Shown in pieces: positions 1 through 5,484 of a stretch of DNA of 5,484 nucleotides (positions are counted from its first letter, which is position 1; each line of letters opens with the position of its first letter). Position numbers and translations under genes: made by a program. The notes below the pieces were generated by a model. It had not been told where the DNA came from. It did not search any database and worked only from the letters and a program-made list of their open reading frames with translations. Source of the DNA: an uncultured Clostridia bacterium (GTDB taxonomy: Bacteria; Bacillota; Clostridia; TANB77; CAG-508). The stretch lies in assembly GCA_947628925.1 (NCBI GenBank), contig CANRBU010000076.1, forward strand, positions 1 through 5,484, read 5' to 3'.

Positions 1-1
1 T

Positions 2-577
2 ATGTATAATTTAGTTGTCTTTGCATCTGGTAATGGCTCTACTTTACAAGCCATAATTGATAATATTGAAAATGGCAAACTATCTGCCGATATTCAATTA
101 GTTGTTTCTGATAACCCAAATGCCTATGCTTTGGAAAGAGCAAAAACACATAATATCCCTATTTATGTTATTAAGTCAAAAACTTTTGAAGAAAGAGATA
201 TTGAATTATCAGAAGTTTTATCAAAATTTCCTATCAATTTAATAGTTCTTGCTGGATATTTAAAAATGATTGGTCCTAAATTAATAGAAAAATATACTTT
301 GATAAATACCCATCCTTCTTTACTCCCTAAATATGGTGGTAAAGGTATGCATGGTATGCATGTACATCAAGCAGTAGTTAATGCACATGAACAAATTAGT
401 GGTGTAACTGTGCATTTTGTAAATTCTGAATATGACAAAGGTTCTATTATTAGGCAAACTCAAGTTAAAGTTGACCAAGATGATACTGCTGAAACCTTGT
501 CTCAAAAAGTACAGGCTGTTGAAAAGATTCAATTAGTCAATGTACTTGATGATTTTATAAATGGCAAATTGCCTTAA
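2..577 (+). CDS. purN: Phosphoribosylglycinamide formyltransferase (GAR transformylase)
   Basis: Cytosolic enzyme that transfers a formyl group from 10-formyltetrahydrofolate to GAR, giving FGAR (step 3 of purine synthesis). The 191 residues form one formyltransferase domain. Visible are the phosphate-binding loop SGNGS (residues 9-13), the catalytic Asn102 and His104 in NTHPSLLPK, and the catalytic Asp145 in EYDKG; these match Asn106, His108 and Asp144 of the E. coli enzyme as I recall it. The start at base 2 is probably genuine, because MYNLVVFASGNG aligns with the N terminus of known PurN proteins, but its ribosome site lies outside the window. After LLPKY it carries a glycine-rich loop, GGKGMHGMHVH (112-122), several residues longer than in E. 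coli and reminiscent of Bacteroidota-type PurN. The C terminus is short compared with E. coli (about 212 aa). It is on the opposite strand from the other pur genes, and its TAA is 10 bases from the purD stop. Confidence 0.95.
   Translation: MYNLVVFASGNGSTLQAIIDNIENGKLSADIQLVVSDNPNAYALERAKTHNIPIYVIKSKTFEERDIELSEVLSKFPINLIVLAGYLKMIGPKLIEKYTLINTHPSLLPKYGGKGMHGMHVHQAVVNAHEQISGVTVHFVNSEYDKGSIIRQTQVKVDQDDTAETLSQKVQAVEKIQLVNVLDDFINGKLP
344..361. repeat. Perfect 9-bp tandem repeat inside purN
   Basis: GGTATGCAT occurs twice in a row (344-352, 353-361) and encodes Gly-Met-His-Gly-Met-His in the loop after LLPKY. The unit is a multiple of three, so the frame is kept. The loop length matches the GGKGM-x-G-x-x-VH form I recall from Bacteroidota-type PurN, so this may be sequence convergence within a family loop, not a recent duplication. 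Confidence 0.9.
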
Positions 578-580
578 TTT

Positions 581-594
581 TTAATGTTTAATGT
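581..594. repeat. 7-bp tandem repeat in the purN/purD convergent junction
   Basis: TTAATGT occurs twice (581-587, 588-594), with a degenerate third copy TTAATTT just before it (574-580). It spans the purD stop codon and most of the 10-base intergenic gap. In such AT-rich sequence it may be chance; no function is proposed. Confidence 0.6.
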
Positions 595-1889
595 TCATAA
601 ATTTCGCCTATATCTTTGCGATAACTTAGTTTTTCATCTATGTTATTTTCCATAGCTCTATAGGCTTTTTCTTTTGCTTCTTCTAGTGTGTTCCCTTCTG
701 TATGTACTGCAAATAATCTTGAATTACCTACTGATGTATAATTATTTCCTTCTATATGTTTTGTACTTGAAAAATATATTTTAGCATCATTTTCTAAAAT
801 TGCCTGTTTATTTAATTTGAATTCACATTGTTCTTTAGTAGATTTTATCGCATAATTAGGACTAACTACATAAACAGTAAATGTATAATTTTTCTTGAAT
901 TTACAGTTTGAGCTAGATAAAGTTTTATTTTGAATATGTTCAAAAATTTCTGTAAAAGGTGTTTCTAAAGCATTTAACACATTAATTGCTTCTGGATCTC
1001 CAAACCTTGCATTAAATTCAATAAATTTGATTCCATCTTTACATTTGAAAAATCCACCATAAATTACTCCATTAAATTCTAAGTTTTCACTGTTCAATTC
1101 ATGAATTGTTTTTTGAATAAGTTCTGCACATTTATCTATATCTGCTTGCTCTAAAAATGGTAACTTTCCATCTGCAAAACTTAAACAACCCATTCCACCA
1201 GTTCCCGGTCCTTTATCTTCTTCAAAACGGTATGGATAATCAAAAGTTATTGGAGTGACTACAATATGTTCACCATCTGTTAGTGCCATAACAGTAAATT
1301 CACGGCCTTCTACTTTGTCTTGTACAATTACTCTTCCTGCTTCTTCTAAGCAAGATTTTGCATATTGATAGCCTTCTTCTTTTCCTTTAAAGTGAATTCC
1401 ACCAACTTTTACTCCTTTTCCTCCTGTTAATCCTTCAGGTTTTACAACAAAACTATCATCTTCATATTGTTCAATTGCTTTATCTAGTTCTTCTTGTGTT
1501 GTTATTGCCACATTTTTTATAACCATTTCTGGTGCTAATTTTTTTACAATTTCTAGTGCGTATGTTTTACTCCATTCAATCTTTGCACCTTTTGAAGTAG
1601 GTCCGAAAGTTTCTATTCCTAGTTCTTTAGCCAAGTCTATTAACCCATCTTGCAATAAATTATCTTGACTTACAACACAAGCTTCAATTTTTTCATCTAT
1701 GATAAATTTTTTTACAAGTTCTTTGTCAAAAGGATTTCCAACTAAATATTTCCCTTGTGATTTTTTTACATATTCTTCTATTGTTGGATTTACATATGGC
1801 ATAATTGAATATAGTGCATAATTTTTGCTTATTTGTTCTGCAAGAACTGCTTCACGTCCACCATTTCCCAATAATAGGCATTTTTTCAT
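588..1889 (-). CDS. purD: Phosphoribosylamine--glycine ligase (GAR synthetase), divergent
   Basis: ATP-dependent ligation of glycine to phosphoribosylamine, giving GAR (step 2 of purine synthesis). From the ATG at 1889 the protein has 433 residues, normal for PurD. The N-terminal loop is GNGGRE (8-13). The ATP-grasp core shows VVKPEGLTGGKGVKV (148-162), VQDKVEGREFTVMAL (189-203), DKGPGTGGMG (225-234) and the metal-binding EFNARFGDPE (291-300). The C-terminal domain ends with RLFAVHTEGNTLEEA and YRKDIG. The open frame extends up to 1943, but 1889 is preferred: MKKCLLLGNGGRE begins exactly where PurD proteins begin, and AGAAAGGA lies 11 nt upstream. Two N-domain signatures are altered: the usual His after GGRE is Ala14, and the usual GPE-x-PL loop reads SQDNLL (74-79). 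The DYPYRFEEDKGP stretch recalls archaeal and candidate-phylum PurD. It is last in the purL-purB-purD unit, 25 nt after purB. GAR synthetase activity is likely but not proven. Confidence 0.92.
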   Translation of the reverse strand: MKKCLLLGNGGREAVLAEQISKNYALYSIMPYVNPTIEEYVKKSQGKYLVGNPFDKELVKKFIIDEKIEACVVSQDNLLQDGLIDLAKELGIETFGPTSKGAKIEWSKTYALEIVKKLAPEMVIKNVAITTQEELDKAIEQYEDDSFVVKPEGLTGGKGVKVGGIHFKGKEEGYQYAKSCLEEAGRVIVQDKVEGREFTVMALTDGEHIVVTPITFDYPYRFEEDKGPGTGGMGCLSFADGKLPFLEQADIDKCAELIQKTIHELNSENLEFNGVIYGGFFKCKDGIKFIEFNARFGDPEAINVLNALETPFTEIFEHIQNKTLSSSNCKFKKNYTFTVYVVSPNYAIKSTKEQCEFKLNKQAILENDAKIYFSSTKHIEGNNYTSVGNSRLFAVHTEGNTLEEAKEKAYRAMENNIDEKLSYRKDIGEIYEH

Positions 1890-1900
1890 TTTTTTCACAT

Positions 1901-1908
1901 TCCTTTCT
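1901..1908 (-). promoter_or_regulatory. Ribosome binding site of purD
   Basis: Read leftward, this is AGAAAGGA, 11 nt before the ATG at 1889. It decides the start against the longer open frame from 1943, whose extra N-terminal residues lie inside the end of purB and match nothing in the PurD family. An out-of-frame ATG directly followed by TGA sits immediately after the site (1900-1895). Confidence 0.7.
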
Positions 1909-1914
1909 AGTAAA

Positions 1915-2568
1915 TTATACATTAACATCTGTTGAAACATCATTTCCTAAATTCTGATATTTTTCTAATATCGGATTTACTCTTTCTGCAATAAAGTCTT
2001 CTACTTGGTGTACTGCTCTACCACATAAATTATCTGGGTTTAAGGCATTCATAATTTCTTCTTTTGTTAAACCAAAACTTGCATCATTTACAATTCTATC
2101 AACTAAATCATTTGGTTTTCCATATTCTTTAACTTGTTTTCCTGCTTCCATAGAATATACTCTGATTTTTTCATGTAGTTCTTGCCTATCTCCACCTTTT
2201 AGAACTGCATTCATTAAAATTTCTTCTGTTGCCATAAATGGCAATTCTTGCATCATATTTGTTTTTATAACATTTTCATATACAACAATACCTTTTGTTA
2301 TGTTAGCATATAATATTAATATTGCATCAACTGCTAAAAAGCTTTCTGGTACACAAATACGCTTGTTAGCTGAATCATCTAAAGTTCTTTCTAGCCATTG
2401 TGTAGCAGCTGTTATACTTGGATCCATGCTAAGTACCATTACATGTCTTGCAAGTGAATTAATTCTCTCACTTCTCATTGGGTTACGTTTATATGCCATA
2501 GCAGAAGATCCTATTTGACCTTTTTCAAATGGTTCTTCAAGCTCTTTTTCATGTTGTAATAATCTCAT
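1915..2568 (-). CDS. purB: PurB C-terminal fragment (possible coupled re-start)
   Basis: 217 codons from ATG 2568 to TAA 1915. The first residue is the Met of the conserved NDMRLL segment, so this is an internal piece of PurB, not an independent gene. It contains the signature loop GQIGSSAMAYKRNPM (18-31 here) and the rest of the helical core and C-terminal domain, all well conserved. No Shine-Dalgarno sequence precedes the ATG, but it overlaps the stop of the N-terminal fragment as ATGA, so termination-reinitiation is conceivable. I consider separate translation unlikely, though not excluded. Confidence 0.35.
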   Translation of the reverse strand: MRLLQHEKELEEPFEKGQIGSSAMAYKRNPMRSERINSLARHVMVLSMDPSITAATQWLERTLDDSANKRICVPESFLAVDAILILYANITKGIVVYENVIKTNMMQELPFMATEEILMNAVLKGGDRQELHEKIRVYSMEAGKQVKEYGKPNDLVDRIVNDASFGLTKEEIMNALNPDNLCGRAVHQVEDFIAERVNPILEKYQNLGNDVSTDVNV

Positions 2569-3350
2569 ATCATTTGCAAATTTTGAGCAACTTCCGAGCT
2601 ATTCCGAGCTAATAAATGTAAAACTCTTGTATCTAATTTTCTTGTGTATGTTTGACCAGATACACTATATACTTTCTTAAATCCCATTTTTTCTGCTATT
2701 TTGCTATCTACTTGTTTTACTTTTTCTTCATCTTTTAATAATTTCATAAAGCTTTCTTGTGTTCCTGTTGTACCTTTACAACCTAAAAGTTTCATATGTT
2801 CTTCTACAAATTCTAATTCCTCTAAATCTTCAAGCAAATCTTGTAACCATAAAGTAGCTCTTTTTCCCACTGTTGTTAATTGTGCTGGTTGAAAATGTGT
2901 ATATCCTAAACAAGTTATTGCTTTATTTTTTAATGCAAATTCTTTTAGGTTTTTTATAACAACTATCAATTTTTCTTTTATAAGAGCTAATGCTCTTGTC
3001 ATTAAAATTACATCTGTATTATCTGTTACAAAACAAGAAGTTGCACCTAAGTGAATAATAGGTTTTGCCTTTGGACATTTTAATCCAAATTCATATACAT
3101 GTGCCATAACATCATGCCTACATTCTTTCTCTCTTTGTGCTACAATATCATAATCTATATTGCTTACATTATCTTTCATTTCTTGTATTTGTTCATCTGT
3201 AATATCAATTCCTAATTCTTTTTCAGTTTCTGCTAATGCAATCCATAGCTGTCTCCAAGTAGTATATTTGCTATTGTTTGACCACAAAGCATTCATTTCT
3301 TCACTTGCATATCTTCCTGAAAGTGGTGTAACATATTTATCATTTTCCAT
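2565..3350 (-). CDS. purB: PurB N-terminal fragment as read without recoding
   Basis: 261 codons from the ATG at 3350 to TGA at 2567-2565. It contains the substrate-binding RHD, the presumed catalytic His152 and the first part of the central helical region. The last residues (about SSEVAQNLQMI) do not look like the family and are probably out of frame. It lacks the signature loop with the catalytic Ser, so alone it should be inactive. It is listed separately so the reader can see what would be made if no frameshift occurs. Confidence 0.55.
   Translation of the reverse strand: MENDKYVTPLSGRYASEEMNALWSNNSKYTTWRQLWIALAETEKELGIDITDEQIQEMKDNVSNIDYDIVAQREKECRHDVMAHVYEFGLKCPKAKPIIHLGATSCFVTDNTDVILMTRALALIKEKLIVVIKNLKEFALKNKAITCLGYTHFQPAQLTTVGKRATLWLQDLLEDLEELEFVEEHMKLLGCKGTTGTQESFMKLLKDEEKVKQVDSKIAEKMGFKKVYSVSGQTYTRKLDTRVLHLLARNSSEVAQNLQMI
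2577..2583 (-). other. Candidate -1 slippery heptamer A AAT TTG in purB
   Basis: In the frame of the N-terminal half the codons are CAA AAT TTG, so the heptamer fits the X XXY YYZ pattern. A -1 slip here continues in GCA AAT GAT ATG, the frame of the C-terminal half, before the TGA at 2567-2565. A GGAAG stretch lies a few bases upstream, but I see no convincing downstream hairpin. The motif is short and the region AT-rich, so chance is a serious alternative. Confidence 0.3.
2592..2611. repeat. Perfect 10-bp tandem repeat at the purB frame break
   Basis: TTCCGAGCTA occurs twice with no spacer (2592-2601 and 2602-2611); on the coding strand the unit is TAGCTCGGAA. It lies exactly where the two purB reading frames must be joined. 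Removing one copy does not restore the frame (it shifts by the wrong amount), but removing two bases (2599-2600) does, and leaves an imperfect 8-bp repeat. Confidence 0.95.
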
Positions 3351-3359
3351 TTTTATCAT

Positions 3360-3367
3360 TCCTCTCT
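3360..3367 (-). promoter_or_regulatory. Ribosome binding site of purB
   Basis: Read leftward, this is AGAGAGGA. It is 9 nt from the ATG at 3350 and directly touches the in-frame ATG at 3359, so 3350 is the likely start. The surrounding TAGAGAGGAATG (3368-3357) nearly repeats the TAGAAAGGAATG before purD (1909-1898). Confidence 0.7.
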
Positions 3368-3375
3368 AATGCACA

Positions 3376-5484
3376 TTATCTATAATAATCTACTCCAGAT
3401 TTAAATAATTTTTGATCTTGTTTTCCTGGCATGTTCTTCATTATCTCACGATAACTTCTTTCTGAGTGTCCCATTTTTCCTAGAACTCTACCATCAGGGC
3501 TTGTAATTCCTTCAATTGCACATATAGAGCCATTTGGGTTATATAAAATATCACCTGATGCATTTCCATTAAAATCAACATATTGAGTAGCAATTTGACC
3601 ATTTTCAATTAATTGATTTTTTAGTTCTTCTGATATTATAAACCTTCCTTCTCCGTGTGAAATTGGTATTGTAAACTCTTCACCTAGTTCTACATTATTA
3701 AACCATGGTGATAGTTTTGATACTACTTTTGTATTTACCATTCGTGACATATGTCTTGCAATTGTGTTAAATGTTAGTGTTGGCATAGTTGCATCCATTT
3801 CTTTAATTTCACCATATGGTACTAGTCCTAGTTTTACTAATGCTTGGAAACCATTGCAAATTCCTAACATTAAACCATCTTTTTCATGTAAGTGTTTATA
3901 TATTAATTCCTTTAGTTTTGGATTACGGAACACTGCACTTATAAATTTACCTGAACCATCTGGTTCATCACCTGCGCTAAATCCACCTGGTATCATGATA
4001 ATTTGTGCATTTTCAATTTCTTTTGCAAATATATCTATTGATTCTTGAATATTTTGTGGTTTTAAGTTTTTAAATACTTTTGTACTTACTATTGCACCAG
4101 CATCTTCAAACGCTTTGCTAGAATCATATTCACAGTTTGTTCCTGGGAATATTGGTATAAAGACACGTGGCTTAGCAATTGGCATTTTTCTCTTTATCAT
4201 GCATTTTTTATCGCTTAATACATTTTCTACTAATTTTGCTTGTTCTTTTACTTTTGTTGGGAATACTTTTTCTAGTGGTTCTTCCCATAATTTAATTAAA
4301 TTTTCTAAATCTAATGTTGTATCATCATTTACAATAATTTTTTCTTCTTTGATTGTTTCGCCTATTTGTTTTAGTTTATTTTCTTGAACATCACTTTCTA
4401 CTTCGATTACAAATGAGCCATAATATGGGTAAAATAAATCTTCATCTGTATTTAACTTACATCCTATTTTATTTCCCATTGAGCTTTTTGTAATAACATC
4501 TGCAATTCCTCCGTTTTTAATTGTACTAACTGATAATACTTTTCCACTTTCTATTAATTTATGTATAATTTCATAGTTTTCTTTTAAATCATCAAAATCA
4601 ACAATATCTTCTTGTGCCATTTTTGTTTTTAATAACATTATCTTTGTATTAGTTTTCTTGAATTCATTTGATACTACTTTTGTTGTATCAACATCTCCTA
4701 TACAAAAAGCTACAAGTGTTGGTGGTACATCTAACTCATTATATGAACCTGACATACTGTCTTTTCCACCTATTGCACCTATATGTAATTCTTTTTGTGC
4801 ATAATATGCTCCAAGCAATGCTACAAATGGTTTTCCCCATCTTGTTGGTTCATCTTTTAATCTTTCAAAATATTCTTGTAAAGTTAAATATGCTTTTTTG
4901 TAATCTCCACCTATTGCTACATATTTTGACACAGCTTCTACAACTGCATAAATAGCTGCATGGAATGGACTCCATACACCAATATATGGGTTATATCCAT
5001 ATGACATAATTGTTCCAGTAGTTGTATAACCTTTTAAAGTTGGAATTCTTGCTACCATTCCTTGTGTTGGTGTTAATTGATACTTTCCTCCAAATGGCAT
5101 TAAAACTGTATTTGCACCTATTGTGCTGTCAAAGCGCTCTACTAGTCCCTTTTGTGAGCAACAATTTAAATCTGTTATTGTTTCTTCCCATTTTGATTTT
5201 ATATCTTTTATTTCTTCTTTTTTAAAGTATGATTCTGATTCATTTGGTTTTTCAACTTTAACTGTTGCATTTTTTACATCACCATTTGTATTTAAAAATT
5301 CTCTTGATAAATCAACAATGTTTTTTCCTCTCCAATACATTTTTACACGAGGTTCTTCTACAACTTTTGCAACAATAGTTGCTTCTATATTTTCTGTTTC
5401 TGCTAAATTGATAAATTTATCAACATCTTCTTTTGCAACAACAACAGCCATTCTTTCTTGTGATTCAGAAATTGCTAACTCTGT
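3376..5484 (-). CDS. purL: Phosphoribosylformylglycinamidine synthase, 5' end cut by window edge
   Basis: FGAM synthetase (step 4 of purine synthesis) makes FGAM from FGAR, ATP and glutamine-derived ammonia. 702 codons are visible and the frame stays open to base 5484. The ATG at 5451 is internal, because the codons before it read ISESQER, a conserved PurL segment. Numbering from that Met, the order is: end of the first synthetase half; the second half with RIPTLKGY, GVWSPFHAA and IGGKDSMSG (227-235) followed by LDVPPTLV; then a fused class I glutaminase from about 428. The glutaminase shows FIPIFPGTNCEYD, the oxyanion segment PGGFSAGDE (488-496), nucleophile Cys532 in GICNGFQ, and His599 and Glu601 in SHGEGR. 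The MGHSER tail and GTNCEYD style fit the large Firmicutes-type fused PurL (about 1,250 aa), so roughly 550 N-terminal residues are missing. No lesion is seen. purB starts 25 nt downstream. Confidence 0.95.
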   Translation of the reverse strand, partial: TELAISESQERMAVVVAKEDVDKFINLAETENIEATIVAKVVEEPRVKMYWRGKNIVDLSREFLNTNGDVKNATVKVEKPNESESYFKKEEIKDIKSKWEETITDLNCCSQKGLVERFDSTIGANTVLMPFGGKYQLTPTQGMVARIPTLKGYTTTGTIMSYGYNPYIGVWSPFHAAIYAVVEAVSKYVAIGGDYKKAYLTLQEYFERLKDEPTRWGKPFVALLGAYYAQKELHIGAIGGKDSMSGSYNELDVPPTLVAFCIGDVDTTKVVSNEFKKTNTKIMLLKTKMAQEDIVDFDDLKENYEIIHKLIESGKVLSVSTIKNGGIADVITKSSMGNKIGCKLNTDEDLFYPYYGSFVIEVESDVQENKLKQIGETIKEEKIIVNDDTTLDLENLIKLWEEPLEKVFPTKVKEQAKLVENVLSDKKCMIKRKMPIAKPRVFIPIFPGTNCEYDSSKAFEDAGAIVSTKVFKNLKPQNIQESIDIFAKEIENAQIIMIPGGFSAGDEPDGSGKFISAVFRNPKLKELIYKHLHEKDGLMLGICNGFQALVKLGLVPYGEIKEMDATMPTLTFNTIARHMSRMVNTKVVSKLSPWFNNVELGEEFTIPISHGEGRFIISEELKNQLIENGQIATQYVDFNGNASGDILYNPNGSICAIEGITSPDGRVLGKMGHSERSYREIMKNMPGKQDQKLFKSGVDYYR

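Larger units (their letters stand above)
1915..3350 (-). pseudogene. purB: Adenylosuccinate lyase, frame-disrupted near the middle
   Basis: PurB cleaves SAICAR to AICAR and adenylosuccinate to AMP, releasing fumarate; it is a cytosolic homotetramer of the fumarase/aspartase superfamily. The gene is of the human-ADSL-like class also common in Clostridia. Before the break: RHD (78-80), LGATS (101-105), TH-QPAQ with the presumed catalytic His152, KGTTGTQ (192-198) and SGQTYTRK (231-238). After the break, in another frame: EEPFEKGQIGSSAMAYKRNPM, the signature loop with the catalytic Ser, then ERTLDDSANKRI and QELPFMATEEI. The frames cross between about 2609 and 2598. Removing two bases there gives 477 codons, the usual length, and restores the family spacing from TRK to the KFANDMR helix. 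Read as written, translation from 3350 stops at 2565 and lacks the signature loop. Start 3350 is chosen because the Shine-Dalgarno site is 9 nt upstream, whereas the ATG at 3359 abuts it. Mutation, sequence error and recoding are all possible. Confidence 0.85.

Noticed and set aside
563..582. Rho-independent terminator: GGCAAATTGCC followed by TTAATTTTT
   Set aside because: At most a 4-bp stem with a 3-base loop, and the T run is interrupted; too weak to call.
1890..1943. Longer purD start giving 18 extra N-terminal residues (MMFQQMLMYN...)
   Set aside because: It overlaps the end of purB, matches nothing in the PurD family, and the Shine-Dalgarno site fits the ATG at 1889.
2577..2586. Single-A deletion in the CAAAATTT run as the cause of the purB frameshift
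   Set aside because: Adding one base restores the frame, but makes the helix one residue too long. The downstream frame already looks family-like before this run (SCSKF), so the crossing lies further upstream, in the 10-bp repeat.
3351..3359. purB start three codons upstream (MIKMEND)
   Set aside because: This ATG directly abuts the Shine-Dalgarno site, leaving no spacing. The ATG at 3350 has a normal 9-nt spacer.
3442..3510. PurL tail MGHSER in place of the MPHPER seen in many glutaminase-fused PurL proteins
   Set aside because: As I recall, this is usual for the Firmicutes-type fused PurL, and the catalytic Cys, His and Glu are all present.
4668..5225. Leucine-rich rightward open frames inside purL (4668-4955 and 5022-5225)
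   Set aside because: Complements of the A-rich purL coding strand; low-complexity, no ribosome site, no family resemblance. The other open frames opposite or inside purN, purB and purL were rejected for the same reason.
3376..5451. purL taken as a complete gene starting at the ATG at 5451
   Set aside because: The frame remains open to the window edge, and the preceding codons encode the conserved ISESQER segment, so the gene is truncated by the window.

Overview
This is a purine-biosynthesis neighbourhood from an AT-rich bacterium, most likely a low-GC Bacillota, Clostridia-like and possibly uncultured. The grounds are strongly A/T-biased codons, TGG for Trp with TAA stops, polypurine Shine-Dalgarno sites, and a long PurL with a fused glutaminase and the C-terminal style of the Firmicutes clade. 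No tRNA, rRNA, CRISPR array, insertion sequence or phage gene is visible.

Layout: purN runs rightward from base 2 to 577. The other three genes run leftward in the order purL (cut by the right edge) - purB - purD. They are separated by two 25-nt gaps, each carrying a Shine-Dalgarno site, and look like one transcription unit whose promoter lies beyond base 5484. purN and purD converge, with only 10 bases between their stop codons. There is no gene-free stretch longer than 30 bases.

The genes encode step 2 (PurD, GAR synthetase), step 3 (PurN, formylation of GAR), step 4 (PurL, FGAM synthetase) and step 8 (PurB, adenylosuccinate lyase, which also makes AMP from adenylosuccinate) of IMP/AMP synthesis. 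PurF, PurM, PurE/K, PurC and PurH are not in the window.

The one striking anomaly is purB. Its reading frame is broken near the middle, at a perfect 10-bp tandem repeat (2592-2611). Both halves are otherwise well conserved. The lesion is best explained as two surplus bases (a recent mutation or a sequence error). However, a -1 slippery heptamer and an ATGA stop/start overlap also sit in the 31-nt zone where both frames are open, so recoding or a split protein should be tested. Secondary oddities are the altered N-terminal signature loops of PurD, a PurN with a Bacteroidota-like loop insertion, and the tight convergent arrangement. I see no evidence for a wholly new biological system.
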